Assembly (NCBI RefSeq): GCF_963576545.1 | Contig: NC_083641.1 | Span: 14,568,893-14,632,892 of the forward strand | Length of the DNA: 64,000 nt | Direction of reading: 5' to 3' | From: Limanda limanda | Lineage: Eukaryota; Chordata; Actinopteri; Pleuronectiformes; Pleuronectidae | Part shown: piece by piece, positions 34,357 through 45,389 of the stretch | Layout of the letters: every line of letters begins with the position of its first letter | Numbering within the stretch: position 1 is the stretch's first letter | Translations under genes and position numbers: made by a program | The notes under the pieces: generated by a model | The model's database searches: none | Told to the model about the DNA's origin: nothing | Seen by the model: the letters and a program-made list of their open reading frames with translations, nothing else

Positions 34357-37071
34357 TTAAAATCGGTACGATTTTTCCAAGACTTCGAGGTAATCCGGCT
34401 TGGTTTGAAGTTTGGCCCTTAACTCGAGGTAATCGCTTTGGGACGGGTCGGGGTAGCAGCCTTTCCCCGCCGTGAAAAGCAATGTCTCCTTCAGCCGTGC
34501 ATCCTGCTGCAAATCAGGGTACTGCATGCCTGGTGGGTGCGCATGCGCCACGTGCATGTCCTTTAATTTTGGTACTGTCCCATACAAACAGTCTACGAAG
34601 CCCACTGTCGGCGTGGGCCTCTGACTGTCAATCACTGTCGGGCAGAGCCCTCCATTCTCGTGAAATCCTGCCATGTCAGCCGCGGAGTGGTTGACTGTGA
34701 CGATGGTGTTGAGTTGAGAGTTGGAGACGGCCAGGGTCCACTCTCTCTCTTTCTCTAACAAGGTTCTGTAGTTACTGTTGCAACTGATGCCATTGTCTTT
34801 TTTCGCTGAAAAGTGTGCTCTGTCCTCTGCTGCTATCTCCCCCTCTCTAGGCTTGTAGATGGGGTTGTTACACATCTGAGTCACCGGGTGGGGGATGTAG
34901 TCATAAACGTGACCATGGGCGTGTGCATGACTACTGTGAGTGTGTGTATGAATACTGGGTGTCGGTTTCTCCGGTGTGCCTGTGTTACAGGCACTACTCT
35001 GCCTCGGTGGATCCTCAAAAATCCTGCACTGCATCTGTAGCCCTGTCAGATCTACTTCAGAACGTTTCCGGAAGGGCAGCTTCTTCCTGCGACGGAGAAC
35101 AAAAGCAAAAAGCCCTGCAGCCACAAACACGGCAGATATGAAGAGGATGAGTAGGCTGAGGATGAGAACAGACAGTGGAACAGCTCCTCTTCCACCTGCC
35201 TCCCCCATTTCAGAGCTGCCCGTGGTGAGGTCATCCCCACCGGGCAGGGCTGGCGAAGGCCCTGAAGAATATTTAAGCTCAGGACAGATGACCTCCACCT
35301 CCAGTGATCGCAGGTCCTTGCCGGAAGCAAAGTCAGGTGTCTTGCAAATGACATCCCCGACTACAATTACAGAGGAGAGCTTTTCCACCCAGTGTTTGAG
35401 GGGGATGATATCGCAGGAGCAGTCCCATGGGTTCTGATGCAGATCAATCTGGACAATGGATGTCAGATGCTCCAGAACGCCGCGCACAGGCAGGGAAAGG
35501 AAGTAGTTGTTGCGGAGGTTGAGGCGTGCAAGGTTGGTGCCGGCAAAGGCTTCATTGGGGAGGGAGCGTAGCAGATTGTCATTCAGGAAAACCAGCTGGA
35601 GATTCGGTATTAGGGAGAAGGAATTAGGTTGTATCTCACGTATGACATTATACTCAAAGTAAAGATAACTGAGCATCTGAAGCCCCCGAAACATCCCAGG
35701 AGAGAGCCTCTCAATGTCATTCCCGTTCAAATATAGACTTTTTAAGTTTGGCAGGTTAATAAATGCCCCCTCTTGGACATAGGATATGCGATTATTCCCT
35801 AAATGCAGTAAATCCAAACTGGAGAAATTCCAGAAATCGGAACGGTAGATTTTCTGTATCAGGTTCCCACTGAGATACAATTTCTTGGCATTAAGGGGCC
35901 GTGGCAGGAGCTCAGAGATGTTGTGAAAGCCTTTCTCTTTACAGTTCACCGTTAGCCCCAGGTCGTTGATGTGGAGATTGCAGGTACATCCAGCTGGACA
36001 AATTATGGGGATGGGAGGCCTTGTTTGGTAGCCAGCGACAGGGGGTTGATTGATGCCTGGGTATAAGCTGTGTGGGGTTGGAGGATTCTTTGTGGGCCGG
36101 GGTCGTTTGGTTGGCTTGAGAACTCGTTCCTTATATTCCACAGAAGATGCTGTGTTGTGAAAAGAGGAGAGCATGGAGGATGGTTTAGTAGGCCATGTGT
36201 TCTCATTGCTAAAGGGGACCCGGGGAATTCCCAGCTTGGCCTCAATCTCTGCATCAGAGAGCAGAGGACAGAGCTCACTGCGCTTGATTTCCCGTAAGTC
36301 TTTCCCATGTAAGTGGAATGGGAACTCGCACGTAATCTCACCCACCAAAGCTGTGTAAGGGATTCTCTCCAGCCACGTCTTTAACTGGACAATCTCACAC
36401 ACACAGTTCCAGGGGTTCTCCTCCAACTGAATTTCCATTAAGCTCCTCCCAACATACTCCAGTGTGCCCTTGTACGGCAATGTCTTTAGTCTGTTTCCTC
36501 TTAGGTCCAGATGTGTGAGTGCTACGGACCGGAAAAGATAATTTGGGAGCACAGGGATGTGATTGTCATTTAATATCAGCACTCTCAACTTGTGAAGGTG
36601 CCTGAACGTACCACTTTCAATCCTTTTGATAACGTTGTAGTCCGCCTGGAGATATTCTAAACTCTCCAATCCCAGAAAAGTATCATTCCGGAAAACCTCT
36701 AGTTTGTTTTCATGTAGGAACAGCCGCTTGAGTATTCCTAAGCCATTGAACGCTCCAGCATGGATATCTTGCAAAGCGTTATTACCCAGATTAATGGATA
36801 TGGCATTGTTGAGATGGAGGAAGCTGTTAAAGTAAAGCTTCCTCATGGAGTTTCTCTGCAGGTTGAGCTTGAAGGGCCGGCTCCATATCTGGGAGATTTG
36901 GCTGACATTTGTAAATCCTTTACTGTCACAGTGGACGTGGAAGATGCCCTCCTTGACTTCGCAGTAGCAGGGCTCGAAGCAGGGCTCGTCGATCTCCTCG
37001 GAGTCCTCTAGTAGTGGGATCGGGGTGGTCCATCCTAAGGCTATGGTGCTCAGCAAGGTAACCCACAGCAT
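34357..37071 (-). CDS. slitrk3: SLIT and NTRK-like protein 3 (SLITRK3)
   Basis: Type I neuronal membrane protein. In mammals postsynaptic SLITRK3 binds presynaptic PTPRD and organises inhibitory synapses. The CDS is 904 aa in a single exon, as is typical of SLITRKs. Signal peptide 1-16; first cysteine cap 31-48; leucine-rich repeats about 66-215; C-terminal cap 219-268 (NPWNCVCEI); Pro/Thr linker about 290-356; second cap 358-377; second LRR block about 397-545; C-terminal cap 548-596 (NPWDCSCDI); membrane segment about 631-659 followed by RRRKK; cytoplasmic tail with HVYDYIPHPVTQMCNNPIYK (721-740) and C-terminal YLEVLEKSYRF, the Trk-like tyrosine motif. N-glycosylation sequons at 55, 129, 384 and 415. 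MLWVTLLSTIALGWTTPIPL matches human MLWIILLSTIALGWTTPIPL; human SLITRK3 is 977 aa, and much of the length difference is Gly/His-rich tail sequence. The start chosen lies downstream of a 3' splice site at 37130/37129; an ATG at 37143 is intronic. Teleost a/b duplicates exist in some lineages; which one this is cannot be told. Confidence 0.97.
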   Translation of the reverse strand: MLWVTLLSTIALGWTTPIPLLEDSEEIDEPCFEPCYCEVKEGIFHVHCDSKGFTNVSQISQIWSRPFKLNLQRNSMRKLYFNSFLHLNNAISINLGNNALQDIHAGAFNGLGILKRLFLHENKLEVFRNDTFLGLESLEYLQADYNVIKRIESGTFRHLHKLRVLILNDNHIPVLPNYLFRSVALTHLDLRGNRLKTLPYKGTLEYVGRSLMEIQLEENPWNCVCEIVQLKTWLERIPYTALVGEITCEFPFHLHGKDLREIKRSELCPLLSDAEIEAKLGIPRVPFSNENTWPTKPSSMLSSFHNTASSVEYKERVLKPTKRPRPTKNPPTPHSLYPGINQPPVAGYQTRPPIPIICPAGCTCNLHINDLGLTVNCKEKGFHNISELLPRPLNAKKLYLSGNLIQKIYRSDFWNFSSLDLLHLGNNRISYVQEGAFINLPNLKSLYLNGNDIERLSPGMFRGLQMLSYLYFEYNVIREIQPNSFSLIPNLQLVFLNDNLLRSLPNEAFAGTNLARLNLRNNYFLSLPVRGVLEHLTSIVQIDLHQNPWDCSCDIIPLKHWVEKLSSVIVVGDVICKTPDFASGKDLRSLEVEVICPELKYSSGPSPALPGGDDLTTGSSEMGEAGGRGAVPLSVLILSLLILFISAVFVAAGLFAFVLRRRKKLPFRKRSEVDLTGLQMQCRIFEDPPRQSSACNTGTPEKPTPSIHTHTHSSHAHAHGHVYDYIPHPVTQMCNNPIYKPREGEIAAEDRAHFSAKKDNGISCNSNYRTLLEKEREWTLAVSNSQLNTIVTVNHSAADMAGFHENGGLCPTVIDSQRPTPTVGFVDCLYGTVPKLKDMHVAHAHPPGMQYPDLQQDARLKETLLFTAGKGCYPDPSQSDYLELRAKLQTKPDYLEVLEKSYRF

Positions 37072-37129
37072 CCTCGCTGACACCAAGGGGATGAAGTCTT
37101 GGCTCCAGGGACGGAGCCACTTCACAGCA
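37072..37129 (-). other. slitrk3: slitrk3 5' UTR portion of coding exon and its 3' splice site
   Basis: On the minus strand a long polypyrimidine tract (ctttcctttctctctctcgc) runs into gctctgtgctctattgcag, so the exon begins at 37129, 58 bases before the ATG. The base at -3 of the ATG is A, a favourable start context. This implies at least one upstream untranslated exon. Confidence 0.85.
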
Positions 37130-38183
37130 CTGCAATAGAGCACAGAGCGAGAGAGAGAAAGGAAAGGCGGGAGGAAAGGGGGTTAGTGATTACGCACAGG
37201 TACAGGCACGTGCACACACACACACACCCGCACCAAGTCAGGTTTTAGGTAAGAGAGGTAGGTAGAGAGGAGTGGTGCATTACTTTCAGTTGAATGGATG
37301 AAAGCTTTGAAATGAATACCAATTAATAATAGAATGACATTGGAGAGTGCTTTAGATGTTGCAACGCTTCTGGGTATTTCAAACAAAATAGAAGCCTAGG
37401 ACTCTTGGATGGGTAATATGATACCCGGCAACAGGAACAAATCTCTACCCTCAGACATGTACCGTCACATACTGTAGGTTATAAAGGCGGGAGAACCATT
37501 TATTATACAGGAAATAAACCAGTAAAGCCCCAATACATTTCCCTCAGAGATGATTATCGCCATGAATAAACGTAGGAAACAGCAGGTGGATGAGGTAACG
37601 GGTGAGGAAACGCAGTCGCTGTGATGAATTGATCACGTAACGGAGCCCCCGATCCCTCTTTCTGTAAGTGAGAGTCCAGCCTCTAGTAGAGGAGGGACAT
37701 TGATGGTCTAAGGCAAGAGGAGGCTGGGAAGGGAATAGGTGTCAGCTTAGGTACTATTACTGGGACGAGATGAGGACTGCTAGGGGACTTTCTGAGCATC
37801 CATCTCCCTAAAATGAATCTCAACATACTGGTCTATGAATGTTAGAAGCTGATGAATTAAATCAAAACAACAGAATAGGTAAGGTTTGAGTTTAGCTATG
37901 TGAAGATCTGAAATAATAATAAAACATGACAAAAATGCAGTGGGCACAGCTCAGCGGTGAGGCTGCCTTTGAGTAGAACCGGTCGTCCTAGATATCTAAT
38001 GTTAAGAAGGGCCCACTTATTTTTACCGAAAGTAAAAAATAACACAAGCCTCTAAAATTGTGCTTTGGTTTAAAAAAAAAAGAAGAAGATGGTTGAAGAA
38101 TCCGTTTGGTATTTGAACAGTGCATGTTGTTAAGTAGATAAAAGACGCACAAAAGCTCAGTATCTTTTCTGGTTGTTGTTACT

Positions 38184-38196
<13 letters not shown>

Positions 38197-38262
<66 letters not shown>

Positions 38263-38318
38263 TGCACACGCACACACACACGCACGCACACACACACATG
38301 CACACGCACGCACACACA
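38197..38318. repeat. (CA)n microsatellite with CG interruptions, about 122 bp
   Basis: CA tract preceded by (CT)6 at about 38182. Interruptions cgcaca and catgcacacg become frequent toward the right end. It probably lies in the slitrk3 5' UTR intron. Confidence 0.96.
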
Positions 38319-39356
38319 GAGCTGAAAATCCAGAGAATATGCGCTGGGACCGTGTTTTGGAGCAGAGCCGCTGTCCATGGTGCTGAAAAGGAAACCCCAG
38401 CGACAGGGAAAAATAGAAGGAGGGAAAATTGGAAATATGTTGTTATCCCCCAAAAAAAACGTGACGGGAAAACGCACCAAGGAAAAAAAAAAGATCCCTC
38501 GAGACGATCCGCTCGCTGCAAAATTCCGTGTTTCCACGTCCCTCTCGGTGCGTAATCCTCCAGGATTTATTGATTCCGCTCCCGCGTTAGGATCATAAAA
38601 AAGTCATAACATTTAATGCATTTAGTATTATCTCGTGCCGCATCATACTTCATGGTTGTGTATATATATACGTACTTAGTTTAGTGGGATTCCAACTTCA
38701 CATTTCCTCCTGTGGTGTGTCCTGTCGGTGCCCGGTGCGCCCCGCTCACCGTCCGATGCCGGGCTGCGAGGAAGAGAAGGAGAGATTGAGGGTGATTTAT
38801 AGACAGAAACACTCAGGGAGGGAACGGGGAGAGGGAGAGGTGGAAAAGAGAAATGGAGAGAGTGCAGGGTGCACCGAGGAGAGGGAGAGATGCGCATGTG
38901 AATGAGCCTCGGATTCAAAACCGAAAACTGGGGGGGATGGGGGGGAGATTTCTCCACAGCTCTGCACTCACACGAATTAAAAGTGCTGCTCGTCGTCGTC
39001 GGGATTCACGAAACGACCCATTCAAATTAAAACACCTCACCTTGAATCCGGATTAAAGTAAGTTAGGATGATGGGTGTCGAGCCCCTGGTCGAACCGACG
39101 CGGTGGAGAATCCTGCTGAAATCTACCCTTAAAATAACCTCGCTGCCAACATAGCGCAGAGCGGAGCGGCTGTTGGAAATACATGCCAAGCATAATGCAG
39201 CAGCCTTCCGTCGTGACATTGGCAGGAACGCGGTGGGTGAAAAAAAAACAAACGAGTATTGATCAGTCGACTGGAACCCTGCGGTCCGGTGTCCTCGATA
39301 TATGTGCAGAGAGCTTGTTGTCCTTTTTGGAAGTCCATGGCAATGCAGACACTAAT

Positions 39357-39358
<2 letters not shown>

Positions 39359-39405
<47 letters not shown>

Positions 39406-39416
39406 CACACACACAC
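39359..39416. repeat. (CA)n microsatellite, about 58 bp
   Basis: CA tract with one CG interruption, about 60 bp to the intron side of the best candidate slitrk3 first-exon donor. Confidence 0.96.
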
Positions 39417-39540
39417 TTATTATGCCTCCATCTGCCTAAGATTTCCCATAAGACTCACTCACTGACAGCCACTCACCTCAGTCTCCTTCTGCAATTGGAA
39501 AGCATCGGGGGAAAAAGACCACTAGTTTGAATCTTGTTAG

Positions 39541-39613
39541 ATCTCTCTCTTCTCTCGCTCGTTCCTTCTTTCTCTCCCTCCCTCCCTCCTTCCCTCTCTC
39601 TCTCTCTCTCTCC
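39541..39613. repeat. CT-rich low-complexity tract
   Basis: tctctctcttctctcgctcg followed by (CCCT)n and (CT)n units; it reads GA-rich on the slitrk3 strand. Confidence 0.9.
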
Positions 39614-40128
39614 CGCTCCGAAGCAAAAAAAAAAGAGGAGAGAGGAGAAATGAAGACGTGATAGGAATGCGATCTCCCCCCACTCTCGCTCTCGGATGAG
39701 AGCTCTGACTCGCTCCTCTTCTCTCTCGTCTCCTCGTTTTTTCCCCCTCTCTCTCTTTGCAGTTTGCTTAAAATGCAAGTCCTTGACTTCTGCCCGTCCG
39801 CTTCCTCTTCCTCCCCTCTCCTCCTCCTCCTCCTTTTGCTTCTCCTGCGACTCTGCCGCCGCCTCCTCCTCCCGGGTGAGAGTGTTCTCCTGTCGGCTTC
39901 AGGACCGCGTCTCAGTCCGGTGCAGTCTCTGGATCATATCGGCCGGTCGGAGTCAGCTGCTGATGTTTTGTTTTTTTTCTTCCCTCCTCTCTGTCTCCGG
40001 GTCCGTTTCCCTGGCGTGCGTCAGAGGAGTGAGGGACTGAGCTGGAGAGGTGGAGGTGGTGGTGGTGGTGGTGGTGGCTGGGTGTGGGGAGGGCGAAGGG
40101 GTGAGAGCCGCAGAGGACAGAGATCTGG

Positions 40129-40172
40129 CAGAGAGAGACAGAGAGAGAGAGAGAGAGTGAGAGAGAGAGAGA

Positions 40173-40260
<88 letters not shown>

Positions 40261-40262
40261 GG
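40129..40262. repeat. (GA)n microsatellite, about 134 bp
   Basis: Nearly pure GA repeat with a few GT and GGGA interruptions in its first third. It can form triplex DNA. The Arg-Glu and Ser-Leu frames across it are artefacts. Confidence 0.97.
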
Positions 40263-40501
40263 GGGAGGAAAAAAGAGTGATGGGGACGGTTGCAGCTATA
40301 GTTGTGGATGCTGTCGAGAAGAGGAGAGGAAGCGAAGTGAGGAGACGAGAGAGTGAGGAGCGCTCCGGCTTTCGCAGAGGTGGCGCGCATCCGGGTGGGG
40401 GGGGTGGGGGGGTGGGGGGGGGCAAATAAATAAATGGGGAGTCATGCAGGGAGCGCGCCTAGCGGGAGACACTTTTTCAGACCTGTGGATGACAGTCAGG
40501 A

Positions 40502-40538
<37 letters not shown>

Positions 40539-40557
40539 CCTCTCTCTCTCTCTCTCC
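40502..40557. repeat. (CT)n microsatellite, about 56 bp
   Basis: CT repeat with one TATC and two CCC interruptions. Its orientation is opposite to the GA tract at 40129-40262, so the two are imperfect inverted complements. Confidence 0.96.
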
Positions 40558-40783
40558 CTGCTATGATAATCCTTTTTTCTCTCTTATTTTTAGATTGAGC
40601 TCGGATCCAATAATGATACCCAATCTCTTTATTGTGCGTAAATTACGCACCAAGCAAAATGTGGAGTTGGCACCCCCCTAATTCTTGCCAATAGAACCTC
40701 TCGCTCTCTCTCTCTGTGTCTTTGCCGGGGAGACGAAGGGGGTGGCCGCGACTATCTAAAGCCTAGCGCGGGGGAGAGAAGGG

Positions 40784-40822
<39 letters not shown>
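40784..40822. repeat. (GA)n microsatellite, about 39 bp
   Basis: GA repeat with one AAAG interruption. Confidence 0.95.
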
Positions 40823-41317
40823 GTGAATGTATAGGAGCGCTTCATCTCTCCCTTCCTGTCTTCCCCCGCCTCGCCTCCAGCGGGCAACACAAGCCCGTGT
40901 TGTGATGAGCAGGGAGCCCATGCAGCCGGAGCTGAGAGACACCATCACGGTTTGTACTGCTCATGCAGCTCTTGCAAAGAGGGGGGCTGATTCCAGTGGA
41001 AAGTTGACACCTCCCCACAGTGTTTCCTGATTAACTCACACAACCTGAAAGGTTGCCGCTATGTGCCATCATTATCATGAAGCCAAGATATATATAGGTA
41101 CCTGGAATACTGTACATGTGTTAGAACATGTGCTGTTTGAATTCACAGTCAGAGTAAATGTATCAATAGGATACTGAAATGTGTGTTGTGGAAAGGAATA
41201 GCTGCATTAGGTTTCAGCCAAAACTAATTACAAGTAACTAAAATCTGTTTAATCCTGTTTACATAGATTCATACGTTTGGTGGCATACGTCAGACTGGCC
41301 CTGAGTACTATATTTCA

Positions 41318-41580
41318 ATTCAATTTTATATACAGAAGTGACAAATCACAGCATGCATTTTCTTTACATAGTGAGGTTGAGACCCACGACAGTTCCCCAC
41401 GACAAGCAAATACTTTGGCGACTTTGGAGAGACAGAAAAACTCCATCATACACAGGGAGAAACAGAACAAGAGTGTGGGTGGCCACCTGCCTCAACTGGC
41501 TGGGGTTGGGTGGAATACAAGGAATGGGGAGAGAGTGAGAGAGGCCAGGAACAGTTATTAATAACAATGATAACTCTTCG
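41318..41580 (+). repeat. diverged teleost repeat (same family as 15975-16165)
   Basis: Contains caattcaattttatatacag, cagttccccacgacaagcaa, ctttggcgactttggagaga, then aggaga-like text, and gtgggtggccacctgcctca followed by actggctggggttggg. These landmarks are in the order expected for the repeat with a TTTATATAG start, a GGCGACAGTGGTGAGGA middle and a GGCCATCTGCCTCGACCGGTTGGGG end. Confidence 0.7.
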
Positions 41581-42879
41581 TGTAGGGTGTAAAAGTCGAA
41601 ATTGTCAAATATACCTTTAAGACCTTCTGTGTTGCCTAGATACGAGAGACACAACGTCATTGTATTCTTTGAGTTGGATGGGAGGTGCACCGCTACCCAA
41701 GAATACACAACTGAACTCTTCTTGTCACCCCAAACCCAAGAGTGACTGTTTATGTGACCGCCTCTGGTTCATGTATGATATAGTAGTGTTCGTAAAACCG
41801 AGCTTGTATGTCAGCAAAAAACAGGGAGCAATACGAAAACCTCCAGCTACAGTGCATCGGCGAATCTTTGCCTGTCGCTGTTTTCCACGCTCCTCACTTC
41901 CTGTTACAAGGGACACGCATCTACTGCTGTTTTGGAGCACATATCAAATGTTCCCGTTGAAATGTTAGGCAGGTAACTACCTTTATCCAGTTTCTAACAC
42001 CTATTGAGTCCTGATTGAGGGGCTATATGATATGCTCAGGGGAGGCTCTCTTCATCTCAGCATATAGGGGAGAAATGAATCTCTCCTGCTGCTGCCGTCC
42101 TGCATGCTGCTTTATTGTGGGCATGAGACCTTTCCATTAATGTTTAAAATGTATTTCAGTGCATTATCATTGACAATGCATGTGTCCCAGATCATATCTT
42201 GCAATTAAAAAATAAATAGAATGGTTACACTAATAATTGATAAAACCATAGTTACAGATTAGTTAATAGTTTACAATATACCATATAAATACACATACTA
42301 ATCCATAGCCCATACACCTCCAAGCACACAAGCATCCTGCACATGCCCAGACACAAACCAGCTGTAAATGGAAGGTTAGAGATGAGTGTTGGGGTGTCGC
42401 GAGTGGTCTGTAAAGCTGCCATTCGTCTTTATGAAAAGCCGTCATTCACTCCTTCAGCCTGTCAGCCAACGTCAGACAGACTGACGCAAGGCCACTACAA
42501 AACCCTTCATTCAGCTGGCAGGACAAGGGAGGGCGGGAGGCACAATGAAGCAACGGGAACCCAAGGATTATAATCCAGAGCTAACAGGATCAGGAATGGA
42601 CTTTGCACTTAAGAGTGCGACAACAAAAGTTGGACATTGGATTTAACAAGCATCATGGTCACAGGACTGAAAAGACGGAAAGTATTGGTATAAGAAAAAC
42701 CCAGTCATGACGAGCTTGATTGCATCATTGATAGAATTAGTTGTACAAGGTCATGAAGCACAAACTTTATTGAATACTTGAAGGTCCAGTATGTGGAGTT
42801 CAATACTAATGGACATGTTTTCATTAGCGTAGAACCTCTGATGAAAGTTTGACTAATTGGGTCTTTGTTTGATTAGAAT
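41581..42879. other. intergenic DNA, no gene recognised
   Basis: Nothing protein-like, no clear repeat. The sequence is AT-rich. Confidence 0.45.
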
Positions 42880-43310
42880 TAAATCATAGACTTCATATAA
42901 ACATGGTTGACATATGTCATCTCCCGAAAAGTTAATACAAAAATGTCTCTATCACCACCTGGTGGCCAGCTGCAGTATATGTTTTATGTCCGGCCTCCTC
43001 AATGCTAGTTAATGAGACATGGACTAAACAAAAAAAATCAAAGAAAAATCATCAAATTTATTTTAGATAGTTATTATTATTTGATGCTATATCAATTTAT
43101 ATGATTGACAGCTTAGATTGAATCTTGATTGGTCAAGAATGTAAATCAGCAGGACCTTGATACCATGGCTCCATCCCCCAATCGCTACTACACAGACACT
43201 TGCACCAAATTCACATTAAAGTAGCGTTTATATCCGATATGTTTTGGCTTGATTTCTGGATTGTGGGTGGAAGTGGAGATGCATTGTCCTTTTTAATATA
43301 CAGCCTCTGA
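42880..43310 (+). repeat. diverged interspersed repeat carrying CCACCTGGTGG palindrome, copy 2
   Basis: Landmarks shared with 24400-25060: caccacctggtggccagctg (42954-42973), tagttaatgagacatggact (43006-43025), tgattggtcaagaatgtaaa then cagcaggaccttga, and atatgttttggcttgatttc. A partial third copy is at 51295-51340, and a short palindrome-bearing piece at about 48875-48920. Confidence 0.65.
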
Positions 43311-44609
43311 TCTAGAGCTGGAGCAGGTTCTCTTCTTTGAAGACCACCATGTTTCTACAGTAGCACAGAAAAGACAAACAAGCACTGGCCTTTATATTAC
43401 CCGAAGGTAATCGGAGGTTCTTCTCTAGAAAGGCGCGGGTGGTGTGAGGTGTATCTAGTTGGTTGCAACCTCCCAGTGACCTCAATACAAACTCAACCAT
43501 TATTGGTTAAAATAACAAATACATAATCATGCATCCCATATCCTGTCAACAATCAATAGTTTATTTCAGCCATGACCCCAATCATCTCATAGCCATAACC
43601 AAGCGATTGTAGTTGCCTTATCATTAGCCGAATAAATCAGTAAAAGCACACAGTATATGGATTGTTTTTGTAATTGGCCTCTCACTCTCTTTGGAGAGAA
43701 CTGGAAAGATGATAGCTGATAGTGTTGCAAGATCATCTGGGTTAGTTCAGAAAATAATCACCGTACAAACAATCTGTTTTGTTTCATTTAGACCCAAGGA
43801 CCTGCCAAATTTAATGAGACGTTCCATTAAAGTGAGATAAAGCTCAAACAAAAGGATTGAGGGGAATAATAATAGGCCAAAACATAGGACTTCCCCCACC
43901 CCACTCCAGGGCCAGATGTTCAAATGTGTCACTTGATCGGGAGAGTGATGTGAAAGAGAAAGATAAAAAGGCCCAAGAAAAGCAAACTCGCAACGTTTGA
44001 CTGAGATGTCTGGAAACGACAACGGGTGTTACAGTCAACTCAGTCATCAGTGACATTTTAAGGTCACCGCTGCTTGATGAAGGGACATCAGTGACAACTC
44101 TGTCATCATGGACAGCAAATAGCACTGCAGCTGACGAGGGAGGAAATGGCCGTCAATACAGCTCCACCACAGCTACACCCTGAAAGGAAAAGAGGCAGGC
44201 GATGTCACCATACAGCAGGGGGATATCGGTCAGAGAGCTCAACAGCATGGGAACACAAGTCAAAATCCCATTCATTTTCAGCAATAATATTGTGAACGTT
44301 CAAGGTAGACCTACAGCTTTGAGATAGATGAACAAGCTAATATGCTTCTATAAATTACACAAGTGGATTGATATAATTTTGATTTTAAAAAATAAATATA
44401 TTTCCCATGTGAAGGAGAAGTAAAACACTACCCACAATCCTCAGGTGTAGTTGCAAAATCTCTGATTGGTGGTGCTCGCTGTCATGGAAATGCAACTGCA
44501 ATAATCACATCAGTTGTGATCAGATCGTTCAACATTTCCATATTGGGTTAATACCATATGGTATGCTAAGAAAATACATGCACAATACAAACTTTATTTA
44601 TTAACAATA
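43311..44609. other. intergenic DNA, no gene recognised
   Basis: AT-rich. A 93-codon minus-strand frame at 43844-44125 shows no family features. No repeat boundary seen. Confidence 0.45.
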
Positions 44610-44850
44610 AGGTTAAATATGAGAAGAAGTTTTTGGGAAGAGATCATTTGCAATGGTTCATGGGAAGCGTAGTTCCTTCAATCTTCATATAATTGTTTAC
44701 CTTTGCCTTTTTATCTGTTTTTTTAATGATCGGCCTGGTTCCAATCTTAAAATTTTTTCTTTTGTGAAGTCAATGGAGAAAATGAATGGAAACTCTTCAA
44801 AAACCAGAGCTGTTCTAAAAGCAGTCACTGTTATGCTTGATGTACACAAG
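44610..44850 (+). repeat. probable teleost interspersed repeat fragment
   Basis: gaagtttttgggaagagatc, atgggaagcgtagttcc, cggcctggttccaatctta, gtcaatggagaaaatgaatg, aaaccagagctgttctaaaa and gcagtcactgttatg resemble a repeat I recall from percomorph genomes. Recognition only; no second copy lies in this window. Confidence 0.45.
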
Positions 44851-45389
44851 CCTTAAACCACAACTAGTTCATTCATCATAAACATGATTTTTCACATTAT
44901 TTATCAGAAAGTAACAGACAGTACTGTATGTTCCTGTAGGGAACTCAATGTCCATAACTGAAGATTGTCCTGTTGTAAAAAACAACAAAAAGAAAACCAA
45001 CCCATAGGTCGTTGGCTCTTTATGACCATAGTTACATTTTATTGTTGGGTGACGTTTAACAGCCGCACATATTATGCCTTGACAACACATGAACAGATTG
45101 ATCAGGAAATGAAACCACCCTTCAATTAAACGGCCCAATCTTTTACCATATAAATTACAGGTCCGGCCTATAGTCGCATGTTGTTTGAGTTTAACTCGCT
45201 GATGAAACGCAAAAATGTTCTGGAAGTTAGAGTTTTAAAAAGTTTGTCGTCCATTAAAAACTTTCCCCTTTTTAGCTGTCACCTTTCAAAACTTCCCATT
45301 ACCCCTTTCAGTGACATATGTCGTGCCACCTGCCTAAGGTCCTTTTGTTGACCACGAGGAATGGTGGAAGGCACAGTCAAATAATCTCC

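Larger units (their letters stand above)
37130..39476 (-). other. slitrk3: slitrk3 5' UTR intron (inferred)
   Basis: If the strongest donor (GAG/GTGAGT, intron start 39476) is used, this 2.35-kb segment is the first intron. Weaker donors lie at CAAG/GTGAGG (about 39040) and CGGACG/GTGAGC (exon end 38750). The interval holds a CA tract (38197-38318), GA-rich sequence around 38770-38890, and no protein-like frame. Which donor is used needs RNA evidence. Confidence 0.45.
39477..40950 (-). promoter_or_regulatory. slitrk3: probable slitrk3 first exon / promoter region
   Basis: This is the most CpG-rich stretch outside coding sequence, for example about 39840-40020, 40340-40400 and 40730-40770. 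It holds strong polypurine/polypyrimidine tracts: CT 39541-39613, (GGT)n 40048-40077, GA 40129-40262, G-rich 40394-40423, CT 40502-40557, GA 40784-40822. It ends on the gene side at a consensus donor GAG/GTGAGT. GA-rich 5' UTRs and CpG-island promoters fit a neuronal gene, but no TATA box or initiator is clear and the transcription start is not determined. Confidence 0.5.

Noticed and set aside
34482..36358. Plus-strand frames inside the slitrk3 coding exon (for example 34976-35437 and 36070-36358)
   Set aside because: Antisense shadows of a well-supported coding sequence.
37072..37143. Longer slitrk3 start at the ATG at 37143 (24 extra residues)
   Set aside because: A clear 3' splice site at 37130/37129 places that ATG in the intron. 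The ATG at 37071 starts a proper signal peptide that matches human SLITRK3.
38656..38672. tatatatata tract as a TATA box for slitrk3
   Set aside because: It lies downstream (on the minus strand) of all the plausible first-exon donors, so it cannot be the promoter TATA for those exons; it is a short AT repeat.
39953..40429. 221-codon plus-strand frame and Ser-Leu/Pro-rich minus-strand frames across the GA tract
   Set aside because: Composition comes from (GA)n and (GGT)n repeats. The region fits a non-coding first exon or promoter of slitrk3 better.
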